Source: Bacteroidota bacterium
GTDB lineage: Bacteria; Bacteroidota; Bacteroidia; Sphingobacteriales; Sphingobacteriaceae
Assembly (NCBI GenBank): GCA_023450085.1
Contig: JAEXHI010000025.1
Location: 186,001-250,000, forward strand
Reading direction: 5' to 3'
DNA: 64,000 nucleotides
Below, piece after piece: positions 25,687 to 34,767 of the stretch (position 1 is its first letter; each line of letters begins with the position of its first letter). The position numbers and the translations under genes are program-made. The notes under the pieces are model-generated. The model worked only from the letters and a program-made list of their open reading frames with translations. It was not told where the DNA came from and did no database searches.

Positions 25687-26142
25687 ATGGAAATTTTGAA
25701 CAACCAAATCCAACCCTGGCATTTGGAAAGTATCGGACAGAAAGATCTTCCACATTACGATAGCTTCAAAGGAAAACCCTTATTGATCTTGTTTTTCTAT
25801 TTAGGCTGTCCGGGATGTGTAGGAAGAGCTATCCCATTTGCCAATAAAATGGCGTATGAACACGGGGACAAGATGAACGTATTAGGGATTCATAGCAATT
25901 TTGAAGGTCCCGAATATACCAATGATGAAATTATTGAAAATTTAAAGTCATTGCATGTTAGGTTTCCGGTTTTTAGGGATGCCGGTATGGCCACCACTTT
26001 TCACGATTACCAAGCCGGGGGGACACCTCACTGGGTTTTGGTAGATAAAAACGGTAAGGTAGTCCGTTCCATATTTGGTTCGGATCCCAATCGAGCATTA
26101 TTATGGTTAGATTACGCAATTATTGAAGAGTTGGAAAAGTGA
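25687..26142 (+). CDS. Redoxin (AhpC/TSA or TlpA-like) protein
   Basis: The 151-residue protein starts at ATG 25687. It has FFYLGCPGCVGRAIPFANK (Cys41/Cys44) in the position of a thioredoxin-like active site, VLGIHSNFEGPEY after the second strand, and TPHWVLVDKNGKVVRS with the cis-Pro. There is no signal peptide, so it is cytoplasmic. A peroxidase or thiol reductase role is likely; the exact subfamily is unclear. cysS follows 44 bases later. Confidence 0.82.
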   Translation: MEILNNQIQPWHLESIGQKDLPHYDSFKGKPLLILFFYLGCPGCVGRAIPFANKMAYEHGDKMNVLGIHSNFEGPEYTNDEIIENLKSLHVRFPVFRDAGMATTFHDYQAGGTPHWVLVDKNGKVVRSIFGSDPNRALLWLDYAIIEELEK

Positions 26143-26186
26143 ATTAGAATTTACCTTCAAAACATTGCAACTTTTGAATATTCAAT

Positions 26187-27668
26187 ATGACTATATATAA
26201 AGATCATCCACTGAAAATATATAACTCACTTTCGAACGAAAAAGAAATATTCACACCGATTCAAGATGGTCACGTTGGGATGTATATCTGCGGTCCGACG
26301 GTGTACAGTAATGTACATCTTGGTAATGTAAGGACATTCCTCTCGTTCGATATCATCTATCGCTATCTTCTGCATTTAGGCTATAAAGTCCGTTATGTGC
26401 GTAATATCACTGATGTAGGACACCTGGTTGATGATGCAGATAGCGGTGAAGATAAAATTGCAAAAAGAGCGCGTTTGGAACAACTTGAACCAATGGAAAT
26501 TGTTCAACGCTATACCGTTGATTTCCATGATATCCTCCAAAAATTCAACCTTTTGCCGCCAAGCATTGAACCAACGGCGACCGGTCACATGATTGAGCAA
26601 ATCAATGTCATACAGAACATCATAGATAAGGGCTATGCCTACGAATCGAATGGATCGGTATATTTCGACGTGGCAAAGTATAGTGAGGATTACGATTATG
26701 GTGTGCTCAGCCATCGGGACCTGATACACACGCTTGATAACTCCAGACCACTTGACGGCCAGTCTGACAAACGGAATGAACAGGATTTTGCGCTATGGAA
26801 GCGTGCTGATCCACACCATATAATGCGCTGGCCTTCGCCGTGGAGCGATGGTTTTCCGGGATGGCATACGGAGTGTACCACAATGAGCACAAAATACCTT
26901 GGGCAAAGATTTGACATCCACGGTGGAGGTATGGATCTGAAATTTCCACATCATGAATGTGAAATAGCTCAGGGAGAAGCCTCCACGGGCCATGCACCGG
27001 TTAACTACTGGCTGCATGCCAATATGTTAACGCTGAATGGAAAGAAAATGTCCAAATCTAGTGGAAATAATATTCTGCCAGATGAGATTTTGGCTGGCGA
27101 CAATCCTGTTCTTAGCAAAGCGTTTTCAGCTTCGGTGACGCGTTTTTTTATGTTACAAACGCATTATCGAAGTATTATGGATTTTTCGAATGAGGCGATC
27201 CTGGCTGCTGAAAAAGGATACGACCGCCTGATGAAAGCGATAAATAGCTTATCGAAGCTTGAGCCTGGAAATAGATCGACACTCGACATCGCTGGTTGGG
27301 AAGCCAAATGTTATGAGGCGTTGGATGACGATTTTAATACGCCGATACTTATCTCACACCTTTTTGAAGGCGTTACGTATATTAATCAACTGAAAGACAA
27401 GACTGCCATACTTTCAGCAACCGATCTGGAACATTTCAATAAAGGTATTTCAACCTTTGTTTTTGACGTACTAGGATTGGAAATGAGATCGGGTGTGTAT
27501 GACAGCTACGCTGAAAAACTCGACGGGACAATCAAATTACTAATTGAAATTAGGAATAAGGTGCGAGCAGATAGAAACTTTACTTTGTCAGATCAGATAC
27601 GCAACCGACTCGCTGAGTTAGCTATCAAATTGAATGATTCAAAGGAAGAAACAACTTTTAACTATTGA
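26187..27668 (+). CDS. cysS: Cysteinyl-tRNA synthetase
   Basis: This 493-residue enzyme has the class I signature HLGN (residues 44-47, VHLGNVRTF) after CGPTVY (zinc Cys35). The zinc ligands in WHTECTTMS and FPHHECEIAQ and the KMSKSSGN loop are all present. Length and motifs are those of a normal CysRS. Bacterial cysS is usually a lone housekeeping gene, so its presence among msr, trx and AraC genes is notable. CysRS also makes cysteine persulfide in some organisms, a possible antioxidant role here (inference). Confidence 0.95.
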   Translation: MTIYKDHPLKIYNSLSNEKEIFTPIQDGHVGMYICGPTVYSNVHLGNVRTFLSFDIIYRYLLHLGYKVRYVRNITDVGHLVDDADSGEDKIAKRARLEQLEPMEIVQRYTVDFHDILQKFNLLPPSIEPTATGHMIEQINVIQNIIDKGYAYESNGSVYFDVAKYSEDYDYGVLSHRDLIHTLDNSRPLDGQSDKRNEQDFALWKRADPHHIMRWPSPWSDGFPGWHTECTTMSTKYLGQRFDIHGGGMDLKFPHHECEIAQGEASTGHAPVNYWLHANMLTLNGKKMSKSSGNNILPDEILAGDNPVLSKAFSASVTRFFMLQTHYRSIMDFSNEAILAAEKGYDRLMKAINSLSKLEPGNRSTLDIAGWEAKCYEALDDDFNTPILISHLFEGVTYINQLKDKTAILSATDLEHFNKGISTFVFDVLGLEMRSGVYDSYAEKLDGTIKLLIEIRNKVRADRNFTLSDQIRNRLAELAIKLNDSKEETTFNY

Positions 27669-27761
27669 TCTGATTTAAAGATTCGCTTTAAATTAAATTG
27701 TGTTTTGAGATTATATGTATTTTTGATAATAATATAGAAGTACTTTAAATTGAATATTAAT

Positions 27762-28583
27762 ATGATCTATCAAGGAAAGCAGAACGAATACTTTGAGTTG
27801 GAGTATGTAGATTGTGACAATTTCAGAAGCTTTAGGCCGATTGTATCTGGGGCTCTGCAGCTACTGTGGTTTCAATCTGACGGAAACAAATTGATCATCG
27901 ATGGCATTCACCAAACTTTTAATAACAACCAGATTGTTAGTCTCTCTCAATACCATCATGTGCAATATGAGCAGATTAACGCTATGAAAATGCTTCGGTT
28001 CAATTCAGAATTCTATTGCATAATTAACCATGATAGCGAAGTCGGCTGTAAAGGTGTATTGTATTATACACCTGCAAAAATACCGGTTGTTTCGGTTCAG
28101 GAGCCGCAATTTGCGATAATGAATGATGCCTGGAACCTAACCGATATGGAATTAGAAATGAAAGACGAATTGCAGCTTGAAATGCTGCAAATTGTCCTCA
28201 AGCGCATCCTGATACTGTGCACAAGAATATACAAAATGCAAGGTACCTTGTCTTTCATCGACGATAGTCAGCATAATTTAATAAGGGAATTCAATTTTCT
28301 GGTTGAACAAAACTTTAAGGAGCAGCATAGCGTCTCTTACTATGCAGGTTTATTACACAAATCACCAAAGACCATTACCAATACCTTTAAGAAGATTGAT
28401 GAAAAATCACCACTTCAGCTTATCCATGACCGTATTCTGTTAGAGGCTAAAAACTTGCTGCATTATACAAAACGGGATATTTCTGAAATAGCGTACGAAC
28501 TCGGATTTGAAAACGTGCAGGTATTCAGCCGATTTTTCAAGAGACTCTCAGGTATTTCTCCTACCGAATTTCGACTCAAATAA
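27762..28583 (+). CDS. AraC family transcriptional regulator with conserved Cys pair (paralogue 3)
   Basis: The 273-residue protein starts at ATG 27762; a TTG at 27750 is possible. It is a distant paralogue of the other two AraC regulators in the island. It shares FNSEFYCIINHDSEVGCKG (Cys86/Cys96), the block VEQNFKEQHSVSYYAGLLHKS, and the HTH end ELGFENVQVFSRFFKRLSG. The sensor half is diverged, so it may respond to a different ligand or bind the variant repeats at site D. It is the last recognisable gene before the sequence turns chromosomal in character. Confidence 0.88.
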   Translation: MIYQGKQNEYFELEYVDCDNFRSFRPIVSGALQLLWFQSDGNKLIIDGIHQTFNNNQIVSLSQYHHVQYEQINAMKMLRFNSEFYCIINHDSEVGCKGVLYYTPAKIPVVSVQEPQFAIMNDAWNLTDMELEMKDELQLEMLQIVLKRILILCTRIYKMQGTLSFIDDSQHNLIREFNFLVEQNFKEQHSVSYYAGLLHKSPKTITNTFKKIDEKSPLQLIHDRILLEAKNLLHYTKRDISEIAYELGFENVQVFSRFFKRLSGISPTEFRLK

Positions 28584-29008
28584 AAGAAGAGAATTTAGGC
28601 GGATTAGGCTTAAAAACATAGCAATTAAAAACGTAGACCTCTTTAAGGGCAGATCTTGAACAGTAGGGTAAATCGATCTTAATAGGTTTCGATTTAATTA
28701 TTGTGCGACCTGATTGACTGAGTTTTGAATGTCTTGAAAAAAACTCTAACTCAGTAAGGCTGTCATTATGGATATAAAACAGCACCATAGCTTTATGCTC
28801 AGTGTTCCTGGTACATGGATAGGTCAAACTACCAGCCTTTGCTTAAGCCATATATCTAAAGCATTCTGTATCTCTCTGTTTGGGTACATATTCTATATAC
28901 ACCTTGCCATGTCTTATACTAAAGCAGGGCTCATACTATTGGGATTACGGTAATGCGCAATTGTAGGAGCACACAAATGAGCAACCTCCGCAATAACTTT
29001 GTAAGTCG
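28584..29008. other. Intergenic stretch at the island edge, no gene recognised
   Basis: No open frame with a known domain is seen. This stretch and the following terminator lie between the last cargo gene and the first chromosomal-looking gene, so the right end of the element may be here. No integrase or tRNA is visible. Confidence 0.5.
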
Positions 29009-29050
29009 AAATAAAGGGTAAAGAGCCAATGTACTCTACCCTTTATTTTT
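29009..29050 (+). terminator. Hairpin with T-run
   Basis: AAATAAAGGGTA and its complement TACCCTTTATTT, extended by AGAG/CTCT with one bulged base, surround a short loop and end in a run of T. No gene directly precedes it, so it may terminate a non-coding transcript or be left from a lost gene. Confidence 0.6.
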
Positions 29051-29267
29051 TATATTTGCAATATTGATTTACAAGGTAATCAAATGAAAAAGAATGTAAT
29101 AAGCACCATTACTAAATCGTTACCGATAGAGTTTTCCTCTCTTGTAAACTACTCTTTATTAGTCACTTTGTGCTATATTAATCTTTTTTAAGAAAAATTT
29201 AAATCATTCGGATTTGCCATCGAGCTATCTTAATTGTTTTATACATGCTAAAACATAACATCTAAAA

Positions 29268-29306
29268 GTAAACGGCCTTTCTTGTTTTTCAAGAAAGGCC
29301 GTTTAC
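29268..29306. terminator. Strong hairpin terminator after the TonB receptor
   Basis: A perfect 17-bp inverted repeat (GTAAACGGCCTTTCTTG at 29268-29284 with its complement at 29290-29306) with a TTTTT loop lies 7 bases beyond the stop of the minus-strand receptor gene. It could also stop plus-strand transcription leaving the island. Confidence 0.8.
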
Positions 29307-29312
29307 CATTGT

Positions 29313-31724
29313 TTAAAATTTATAGCTGTAACCCAGCCTAAATACTTGGGTCTCTAAATAGTCTTTACTGGTCAGCACAAAACCATTTCCTACAATTCGT
29401 TTATCCAATCTTAAGGTATTCAAAATGTCGTTGCCATTTAAGAACAGTTCGCCTTTACCTTTCTGAATCTGTTTTTTAACGCCTAGGTCAACCGAGAACC
29501 TTGCGCCAATAGTACCTTGCGGAATAATATCCTTTGCCAGATAAACTCCAGATAATTGGATTTGGGTTTGTCCTTTAAGCTTAAAAATATTGTTCAGTTT
29601 TGCGTTACCTGAGGTAATTTTCTCTTCGCCAACATGATAAGTGGTTGGCACTGGATATTGGTTAGTGATGCTAAAAGCATTGATTTTGTTCTGATAAATG
29701 GCAAAACTGGTATTGAACGAATACCACGGCGTAATTTCCTGTTGCCACACCACTTCGCTACCGGTATTGTAGCTTTTTCCCGCATTCTGAAAAATATTAT
29801 AAAGAATGGTACTTCCTGGTACAGCAGTGGCAATTCTGGTAATGGTGGCATTAATCATTTTATGGTATAAAGAGGCATAGATATTTCCTTTATCCCATTG
29901 CAAACGATATCCCAACTCCATGGTATTGGTAAACTGTGGTCGCAACGTAGGGTTACCTACTTTCAGCAATTCAGGCTCATCATATTTTGGAAAAATACGG
30001 ATATCCACCTCATTTGGTCTATCTACCCTTCTGTTAAAAAAGGCCGAAAGTTTATTTCGTTCGTCAATTTTATAGGCAAAACGCAAATTTGGGAATGGCT
30101 GGAAGTAATCATAACCATCACTTTTATAAGTGTTATGATTAGGATTAACATCGTACTGCACTTTTACATACTCATATCTTAAACCAGCCTCCACTTCAAT
30201 ATCTTTGTTTTCAAACACATAACTGGCATACACTGCCGGAATGGTTTCCTTATAATTGGCCCAACCACCTGCATTAACATCTATAGGCGAGTTCAATCCT
30301 GGGAAAAACTGCATATTGGTTGGAATGGAGCGTCTCCTGATTTTGGTTCCCAACTCAATCCTACCTTGTTTTAACGGCTTCACATAGTCCAAGTTAAAAT
30401 CAATCACATGCTCATCCGACAACAATTTAAAGGCATCTTCGCCTGTAAAAGTGGGCATAATGTTGGTAAAGAAATATTGCTCATCTTCCCTATGCCAAGT
30501 ATAATTAAGACCAGCATTAAGCAAATGTCCAGGTTGTTTAAATTTATGCTGATAAACTGCCGAACCTGTTACCGTATACTTTACCTCGTCTTCCAAAAAT
30601 TGCCACAACCTTAAGCGATCGCTCAAATCTGCATTAAAGTAAGGGATATCACCTCTATCCAATATCTTCTCTCTATTGAAATATGCCGATACCGTTAAGG
30701 AATTTTGTTCATCAGGATTCCAATCTACCCCTGTTTTAACAGTACTATAAGTGGTGGTTCTATTACGCTTTACTTGTTGGTTAATCATAGTTCCATCATC
30801 ATAGGTTCTGGTAGCAAACTCATTCCTATTGAGCGTTTGAGTATAAAGCCAATCAGCTTGTAAAAAAGTGTTGAGTTTATTTTTTCGATAGTTGAGCGAA
30901 AGAGACGGATTAATTTTGGGTGTAGCTTGATATTGCGGTCTAATTCCTGGCAAATTTTCTCGTCGTTCCCATAAAGCACCAAGTCCCGTAGTTAATCCTA
31001 CTTTACCATTAAAGCCTTCTTGCTTATTCTTTTTGTAAATGATATTGATGATTCCCGCGTTACCATTGGCATCATATTTAGACGAAGGATTATTGATAAT
31101 TTCTATCCTTTCAATGGCTGATGCCGGAATATTATCTAAACTGGTTTGAGACCCAAACCCAGTCATGGCATTTTGTTTTCCATCAACCAATACCGCCACT
31201 TTATCATTACCCCTTAATTGAATCTTTCCATCTTGAATAGTTACCCCTGGCAAGTTTTGCATGGCTTGCAACACCGACCCTCCTGATTGGGCCACGTTAT
31301 TGTTCAAATTATAGGTTTGTTTATCCATTTTGGAAGAGAGTCCGTCGTTGTTTTGCCCTACAATATTTACAGTACTTAAAGTTTGCGAATCTTCCATTAA
31401 TACCAATTCTCCCAAATCTAAGAACTGGTTCAATGTACCTATGTTAAGTGCTTGGTTTTTCTTTTGGTAGCCTACCAAACTTATTTCCAATTGATATTCT
31501 CCACTGGCTATATCTGCCAGCTTAAATCTTCCTTCTAAATCACTAATGGTTCCCGTAACAAAGCGTTGGTCGGCTTTCGTTTTCACTACAATATTGGCAT
31601 AAGGCAGTGTTAAACCAGTTTTTCCATCCTTAAGGAGGCCCGATACAGTAACCTTTACAGATTGCCCGTACAAAAGATTAGTGGTTAGCAGCAGTAATAA
31701 AAAAAGTATTTTCCTAAATGACAT
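29313..31724 (-). CDS. TonB-dependent outer-membrane beta-barrel receptor
   Basis: From ATG 31724 (preceded by a GGAGGA ribosome site on the minus strand) the protein has about 803 residues. It has a signal peptide (ILFLLLLLTTNLLYGQ) and a carboxypeptidase-regulatory-like domain (VSGLLKDGKTGLTLPYANIVV). The plug domain follows (AMQNLPGVTIQDGKIQLRG), then a long barrel ending in the aromatic RLGYSYKF. No SusD-like partner is adjacent. It is divergent from a two-component system, which may control it. The substrate is not evident. Confidence 0.88.
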   Translation of the reverse strand: MSFRKILFLLLLLTTNLLYGQSVKVTVSGLLKDGKTGLTLPYANIVVKTKADQRFVTGTISDLEGRFKLADIASGEYQLEISLVGYQKKNQALNIGTLNQFLDLGELVLMEDSQTLSTVNIVGQNNDGLSSKMDKQTYNLNNNVAQSGGSVLQAMQNLPGVTIQDGKIQLRGNDKVAVLVDGKQNAMTGFGSQTSLDNIPASAIERIEIINNPSSKYDANGNAGIINIIYKKNKQEGFNGKVGLTTGLGALWERRENLPGIRPQYQATPKINPSLSLNYRKNKLNTFLQADWLYTQTLNRNEFATRTYDDGTMINQQVKRNRTTTYSTVKTGVDWNPDEQNSLTVSAYFNREKILDRGDIPYFNADLSDRLRLWQFLEDEVKYTVTGSAVYQHKFKQPGHLLNAGLNYTWHREDEQYFFTNIMPTFTGEDAFKLLSDEHVIDFNLDYVKPLKQGRIELGTKIRRRSIPTNMQFFPGLNSPIDVNAGGWANYKETIPAVYASYVFENKDIEVEAGLRYEYVKVQYDVNPNHNTYKSDGYDYFQPFPNLRFAYKIDERNKLSAFFNRRVDRPNEVDIRIFPKYDEPELLKVGNPTLRPQFTNTMELGYRLQWDKGNIYASLYHKMINATITRIATAVPGSTILYNIFQNAGKSYNTGSEVVWQQEITPWYSFNTSFAIYQNKINAFSITNQYPVPTTYHVGEEKITSGNAKLNNIFKLKGQTQIQLSGVYLAKDIIPQGTIGARFSVDLGVKKQIQKGKGELFLNGNDILNTLRLDKRIVGNGFVLTSKDYLETQVFRLGYSYKF

Positions 31725-31884
31725 GATGATTCCTCCATTGTTTTTATATTGCATAATTAGGAACCAAATCTGTTGGAAATTAGAAGTTGCCATCGCATTT
31801 TGCTAAAAACATGGTAGCGCTGTGTTACTCAGATTTACTACAGATTTATGTACTATCTTACCCCATAATCGTTAATCAACCATT

Positions 31885-32562
31885 ATGAAAATTCTGATCA
31901 TAGAAGACGAGGAAGAACTTAGGGAAAGCATACATGCCTATTTAAAAGTAGAGGGCGATGTATGCGAACTAGCTATAGACTATCCTACGGCATTGGAGAA
32001 AATCAGCTTATACAGCTATGATTGTATCTTGCTAGACCTTAGTTTGCCAGGGGGCGACGGTATGAAAATACTAGAAGAGCTTAAAAAAATGGGGAAGCAA
32101 GATGGCGTACTGATCATCTCGGCCCGAAACTCCTTAGATGATAGACTGAATGGTTTGGGGCTTGGTGCCGATGATTATTTAGTAAAACCTTTTCACCTTT
32201 CAGAACTCAAAGCCAGAATTATGGCCATTGTACGTAGGAAGAACTTTAGTGGATACAATGTGATGAGCTTTCAGGAAATTGCCATAGATTTAATGGGAAA
32301 AGAAGTAAAAATTGAAGGACAATTGCTTAGCCTTACCAAAAAGGAATACGACCTTTTAATTTACTTTATTGCCAACCAAGGTAAAGTGATTACCAAAAAT
32401 GCCATTGCCGAACACCTTTGGGGTGATGAAATGGACTTATCAGATGATTTTGATTTTATTTATACACACATCAAAAACCTGAGGAAAAAGATGATAGAAG
32501 CAGGAAGTAAGGACTACATCAAATCCATGTACGGGGTGGGCTATAAATTTGGAATGCCATGA
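31885..32562 (+). CDS. OmpR-family response regulator
   Basis: This 225-residue protein has a receiver domain (IIEDEEELRES, phospho-acceptor Asp51 in ILLDLSLPGGDG, Lys in YLVKPFHLSEL) and a C-terminal winged helix (LTKKEYDLLIYF, YTHIKNLRKKM, YIKSMYGVGYKF). It overlaps the histidine kinase start by 4 bases. Targets are probably the divergent TonB receptor and the phosphatase genes downstream, by position only. Confidence 0.93.
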   Translation: MKILIIEDEEELRESIHAYLKVEGDVCELAIDYPTALEKISLYSYDCILLDLSLPGGDGMKILEELKKMGKQDGVLIISARNSLDDRLNGLGLGADDYLVKPFHLSELKARIMAIVRRKNFSGYNVMSFQEIAIDLMGKEVKIEGQLLSLTKKEYDLLIYFIANQGKVITKNAIAEHLWGDEMDLSDDFDFIYTHIKNLRKKMIEAGSKDYIKSMYGVGYKFGMP

Positions 32563-33812
32563 AACTTGCCGAAAAATACAATAGAGCGAATATCATTACC
32601 TCGTTAATTGTACTTACCATCACCGGAATTATCTATTATGTAGCCATCCACTACATCCTTACCGAAAAAATGGACCGCGACTTGGTAATTGAGGAAAGGG
32701 AAATTGAGGCTTATGTAAAGAATTACAACCGTTTACCTTCTCCAGGCGACTTTTTGCATCAAAAAGTTTCGTATGAGCAGCTTAAGGATGGGCAAAGTAT
32801 TGAACGCGATTTTTACTATAGTGAATTTTATAACGAAGAGGAAAAGGAATTGGAACCCGGTAGAAGCCTGGCCACCACCGTTACTTTGGGTAAACACAGC
32901 TACCTCGTTACCATCAGCAAATCCAGAGCTGAGGCAGAAGGTTTGGTTCGTATCATTTTCCTGATCACCATTGGCGTAACCATTTTACTACTGGTTTCCC
33001 TCCTGCTGATCAATAGATTAATACTGAATCGCATTTGGCAACCCTTTTACCAAACCTTAAACCGCATGCAGGCTTTTAATCTTGCCCAAAAAGAGGACAT
33101 GAATACCGCCAGCACTAAAATTGATGAGTTTAATGAGCTCAATGCCGCAGCGGCAACTATGACCGAAAGGGTAAAAAAAGATTATAGGGAACTGAAAACT
33201 TTTACCGACAATGCTTCTCATGAAATGATGACACCACTGGCCGTCATCAATGCCAAATTAGATTTGCTCCTACAGGAAAGCCCGCTAGATTCGAAACAGG
33301 GCGTGCTGGTCCACGAAATTTATCATGCAGTAAGCAGATTGAGCAGATTAAGCAGTTCCTTGTTATTATTGGCAAAAATTGAAAACAACCTTTTAACGGA
33401 ACATGAACCTTTAGACCTTAAACAAGCCATTGAGGAAAAAGCATTGCATTTTCAGGAGCTTATGCAAAACAAGGGCATTCAATACTCACAGCAACTGCAA
33501 GCTAAAGAAATCAACATGAGCAAATATCTCCTAGATATACTACTAAATAACTTGTTTAGTAATGCTATCAGACATAATTACCAAGGGGGAAGCATTGACA
33601 TTAACTTATCAGAAAATAAATTAGTAATTTCAAACACAGGGCGTGAAAACGGACTAGACCAGCAACAAGTTTTTGAACGTTTTTATAAAAATACAGCTTC
33701 GGAGGGAATGGGTTTGGGCCTGGCAATTGTAAAACAGATTATCAATTTACAGAAATTCCAAATAAGTTATGTCTACCAAAACAACTTACACATTTTCACC
33801 TTGTTTTTCTAA
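32559..33812 (+). CDS. Sensor histidine kinase
   Basis: This 417-residue membrane kinase has two transmembrane segments (about 13-33 and 132-152) around a short periplasmic sensor. The HisKA H-box is DNASHEMMTPLAVI (His221), the N-box is NLFSNAIRHNYQG, and the G-box is GMGLGLAIVKQII. It is co-translated with the response regulator. The periplasmic part is only about 95 residues and has no recognised ligand fold. Confidence 0.92.
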   Translation: MKLAEKYNRANIITSLIVLTITGIIYYVAIHYILTEKMDRDLVIEEREIEAYVKNYNRLPSPGDFLHQKVSYEQLKDGQSIERDFYYSEFYNEEEKELEPGRSLATTVTLGKHSYLVTISKSRAEAEGLVRIIFLITIGVTILLLVSLLLINRLILNRIWQPFYQTLNRMQAFNLAQKEDMNTASTKIDEFNELNAAAATMTERVKKDYRELKTFTDNASHEMMTPLAVINAKLDLLLQESPLDSKQGVLVHEIYHAVSRLSRLSSSLLLLAKIENNLLTEHEPLDLKQAIEEKALHFQELMQNKGIQYSQQLQAKEINMSKYLLDILLNNLFSNAIRHNYQGGSIDINLSENKLVISNTGRENGLDQQQVFERFYKNTASEGMGLGLAIVKQIINLQKFQISYVYQNNLHIFTLFF

Positions 33813-33864
33813 CTACAGAATTACTTCAGGTTTGAGTTTTAGCTTGGTTAAAATTGTGCCAGCC

Positions 33865-34626
33865 ATGAAAACCTTGCTATTATCTCTTTGCCTATTCCCA
33901 TCATTACTTTGGGCTCAATTGGCAGATACGCTATCATTTCGTAATGATATTGCTCCAAATCCTTCCATCTTTCGCAATTACCAGCCTTACATTTTTCCCG
34001 CTACCCTAATTACCTATGGCATTGTTTCTCTAAACAACAAGCCCTTGTTACGCTTAGATTGGAGTACTAAAACAGAACTTTTAGAGCATAACCCACGGTT
34101 TGTTGCTACTATTGACAATTATTTACAGTATGCGCCACTAGCAGGAATGTACTCTTTAGATTTGATGGGAATTAAAGGAAGAAACAGTGTGCAAGACCAA
34201 ACTTTTATCGCCTTATTAAGTACTGGTTTTACCACGGCAATTGTGCAAGGCTTAAAAAATACTACCGGACGACTGAGGCCCAATGGTTCTAGTTATAATT
34301 CTTTTCCTTCTGGCCACACGGCTACTGCTTTTGCCGCTGCCGAACAGTTACATCACGAATTTAAAGATCAATCTCCGTGGATTGGCTATGCGGGTTTTGC
34401 CGTTGCAGCAGCTACAGGTACACTGCGTATGTACAACAATAAACATTGGTTCAGTGATGTAGTGGCTGGTGCAGGCTTTGGAATTCTATCCACCAAACTC
34501 AGCTACTTGGTTTACCCTTACGTTAAACAGTTTTTAGGTTTTAATCAACGAAATTTTCAAGCGGCTCCTTTATATCAAAACGGCGCTGGTGGGATGAGCT
34601 TAAAATATACTTTTAACGAGCATTAA
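33865..34626 (+). CDS. Exported PAP2-superfamily phosphatase
   Basis: Starting at ATG 33865 the protein has 253 residues with a signal peptide (LLLSLCLFPSLLWAQ). The PAP2 motifs are complete: KNTTGRLRPNG, SFPSGHTATAFAAAE and MYNNKHWFSDVVAGAG. It would remove phosphate from lipid or isoprenoid phosphates in the periplasm or outer membrane. It follows the kinase by 52 bases and precedes alkaline phosphatase. Confidence 0.88.
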   Translation: MKTLLLSLCLFPSLLWAQLADTLSFRNDIAPNPSIFRNYQPYIFPATLITYGIVSLNNKPLLRLDWSTKTELLEHNPRFVATIDNYLQYAPLAGMYSLDLMGIKGRNSVQDQTFIALLSTGFTTAIVQGLKNTTGRLRPNGSSYNSFPSGHTATAFAAAEQLHHEFKDQSPWIGYAGFAVAAATGTLRMYNNKHWFSDVVAGAGFGILSTKLSYLVYPYVKQFLGFNQRNFQAAPLYQNGAGGMSLKYTFNEH

Positions 34627-34666
34627 ACGATAGCAAACCTACGAGGTCTTTAAATTAAATATCTCA

Positions 34667-34699
34667 AGACTTACGAAGTCTTTGAGACTTCGTAAGTCT
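34667..34699. repeat. Palindromic intergenic repeat (copy 1, short form)
   Basis: AGACTTACGAAGTC (34667-34680) and its exact complement (34686-34699) form a 14-bp hairpin between the PAP2 and alkaline phosphatase genes. The core, CTTACGAAGT, recurs in the longer repeats at 36201 and 43822. It may also terminate the upstream operon. Confidence 0.75.
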
Positions 34700-34767
34700 G
34701 TACAAAGTTAACCTTCCATAAGCCCCAAGTTAATGTGCACTTAATATGTGTCCGCTAATTTTGTACT

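Noticed and set aside
28768..28953. Short open frame in the island-edge intergenic region
   Set aside because: No ribosome site, no recognisable domain and unusual composition; likely chance.
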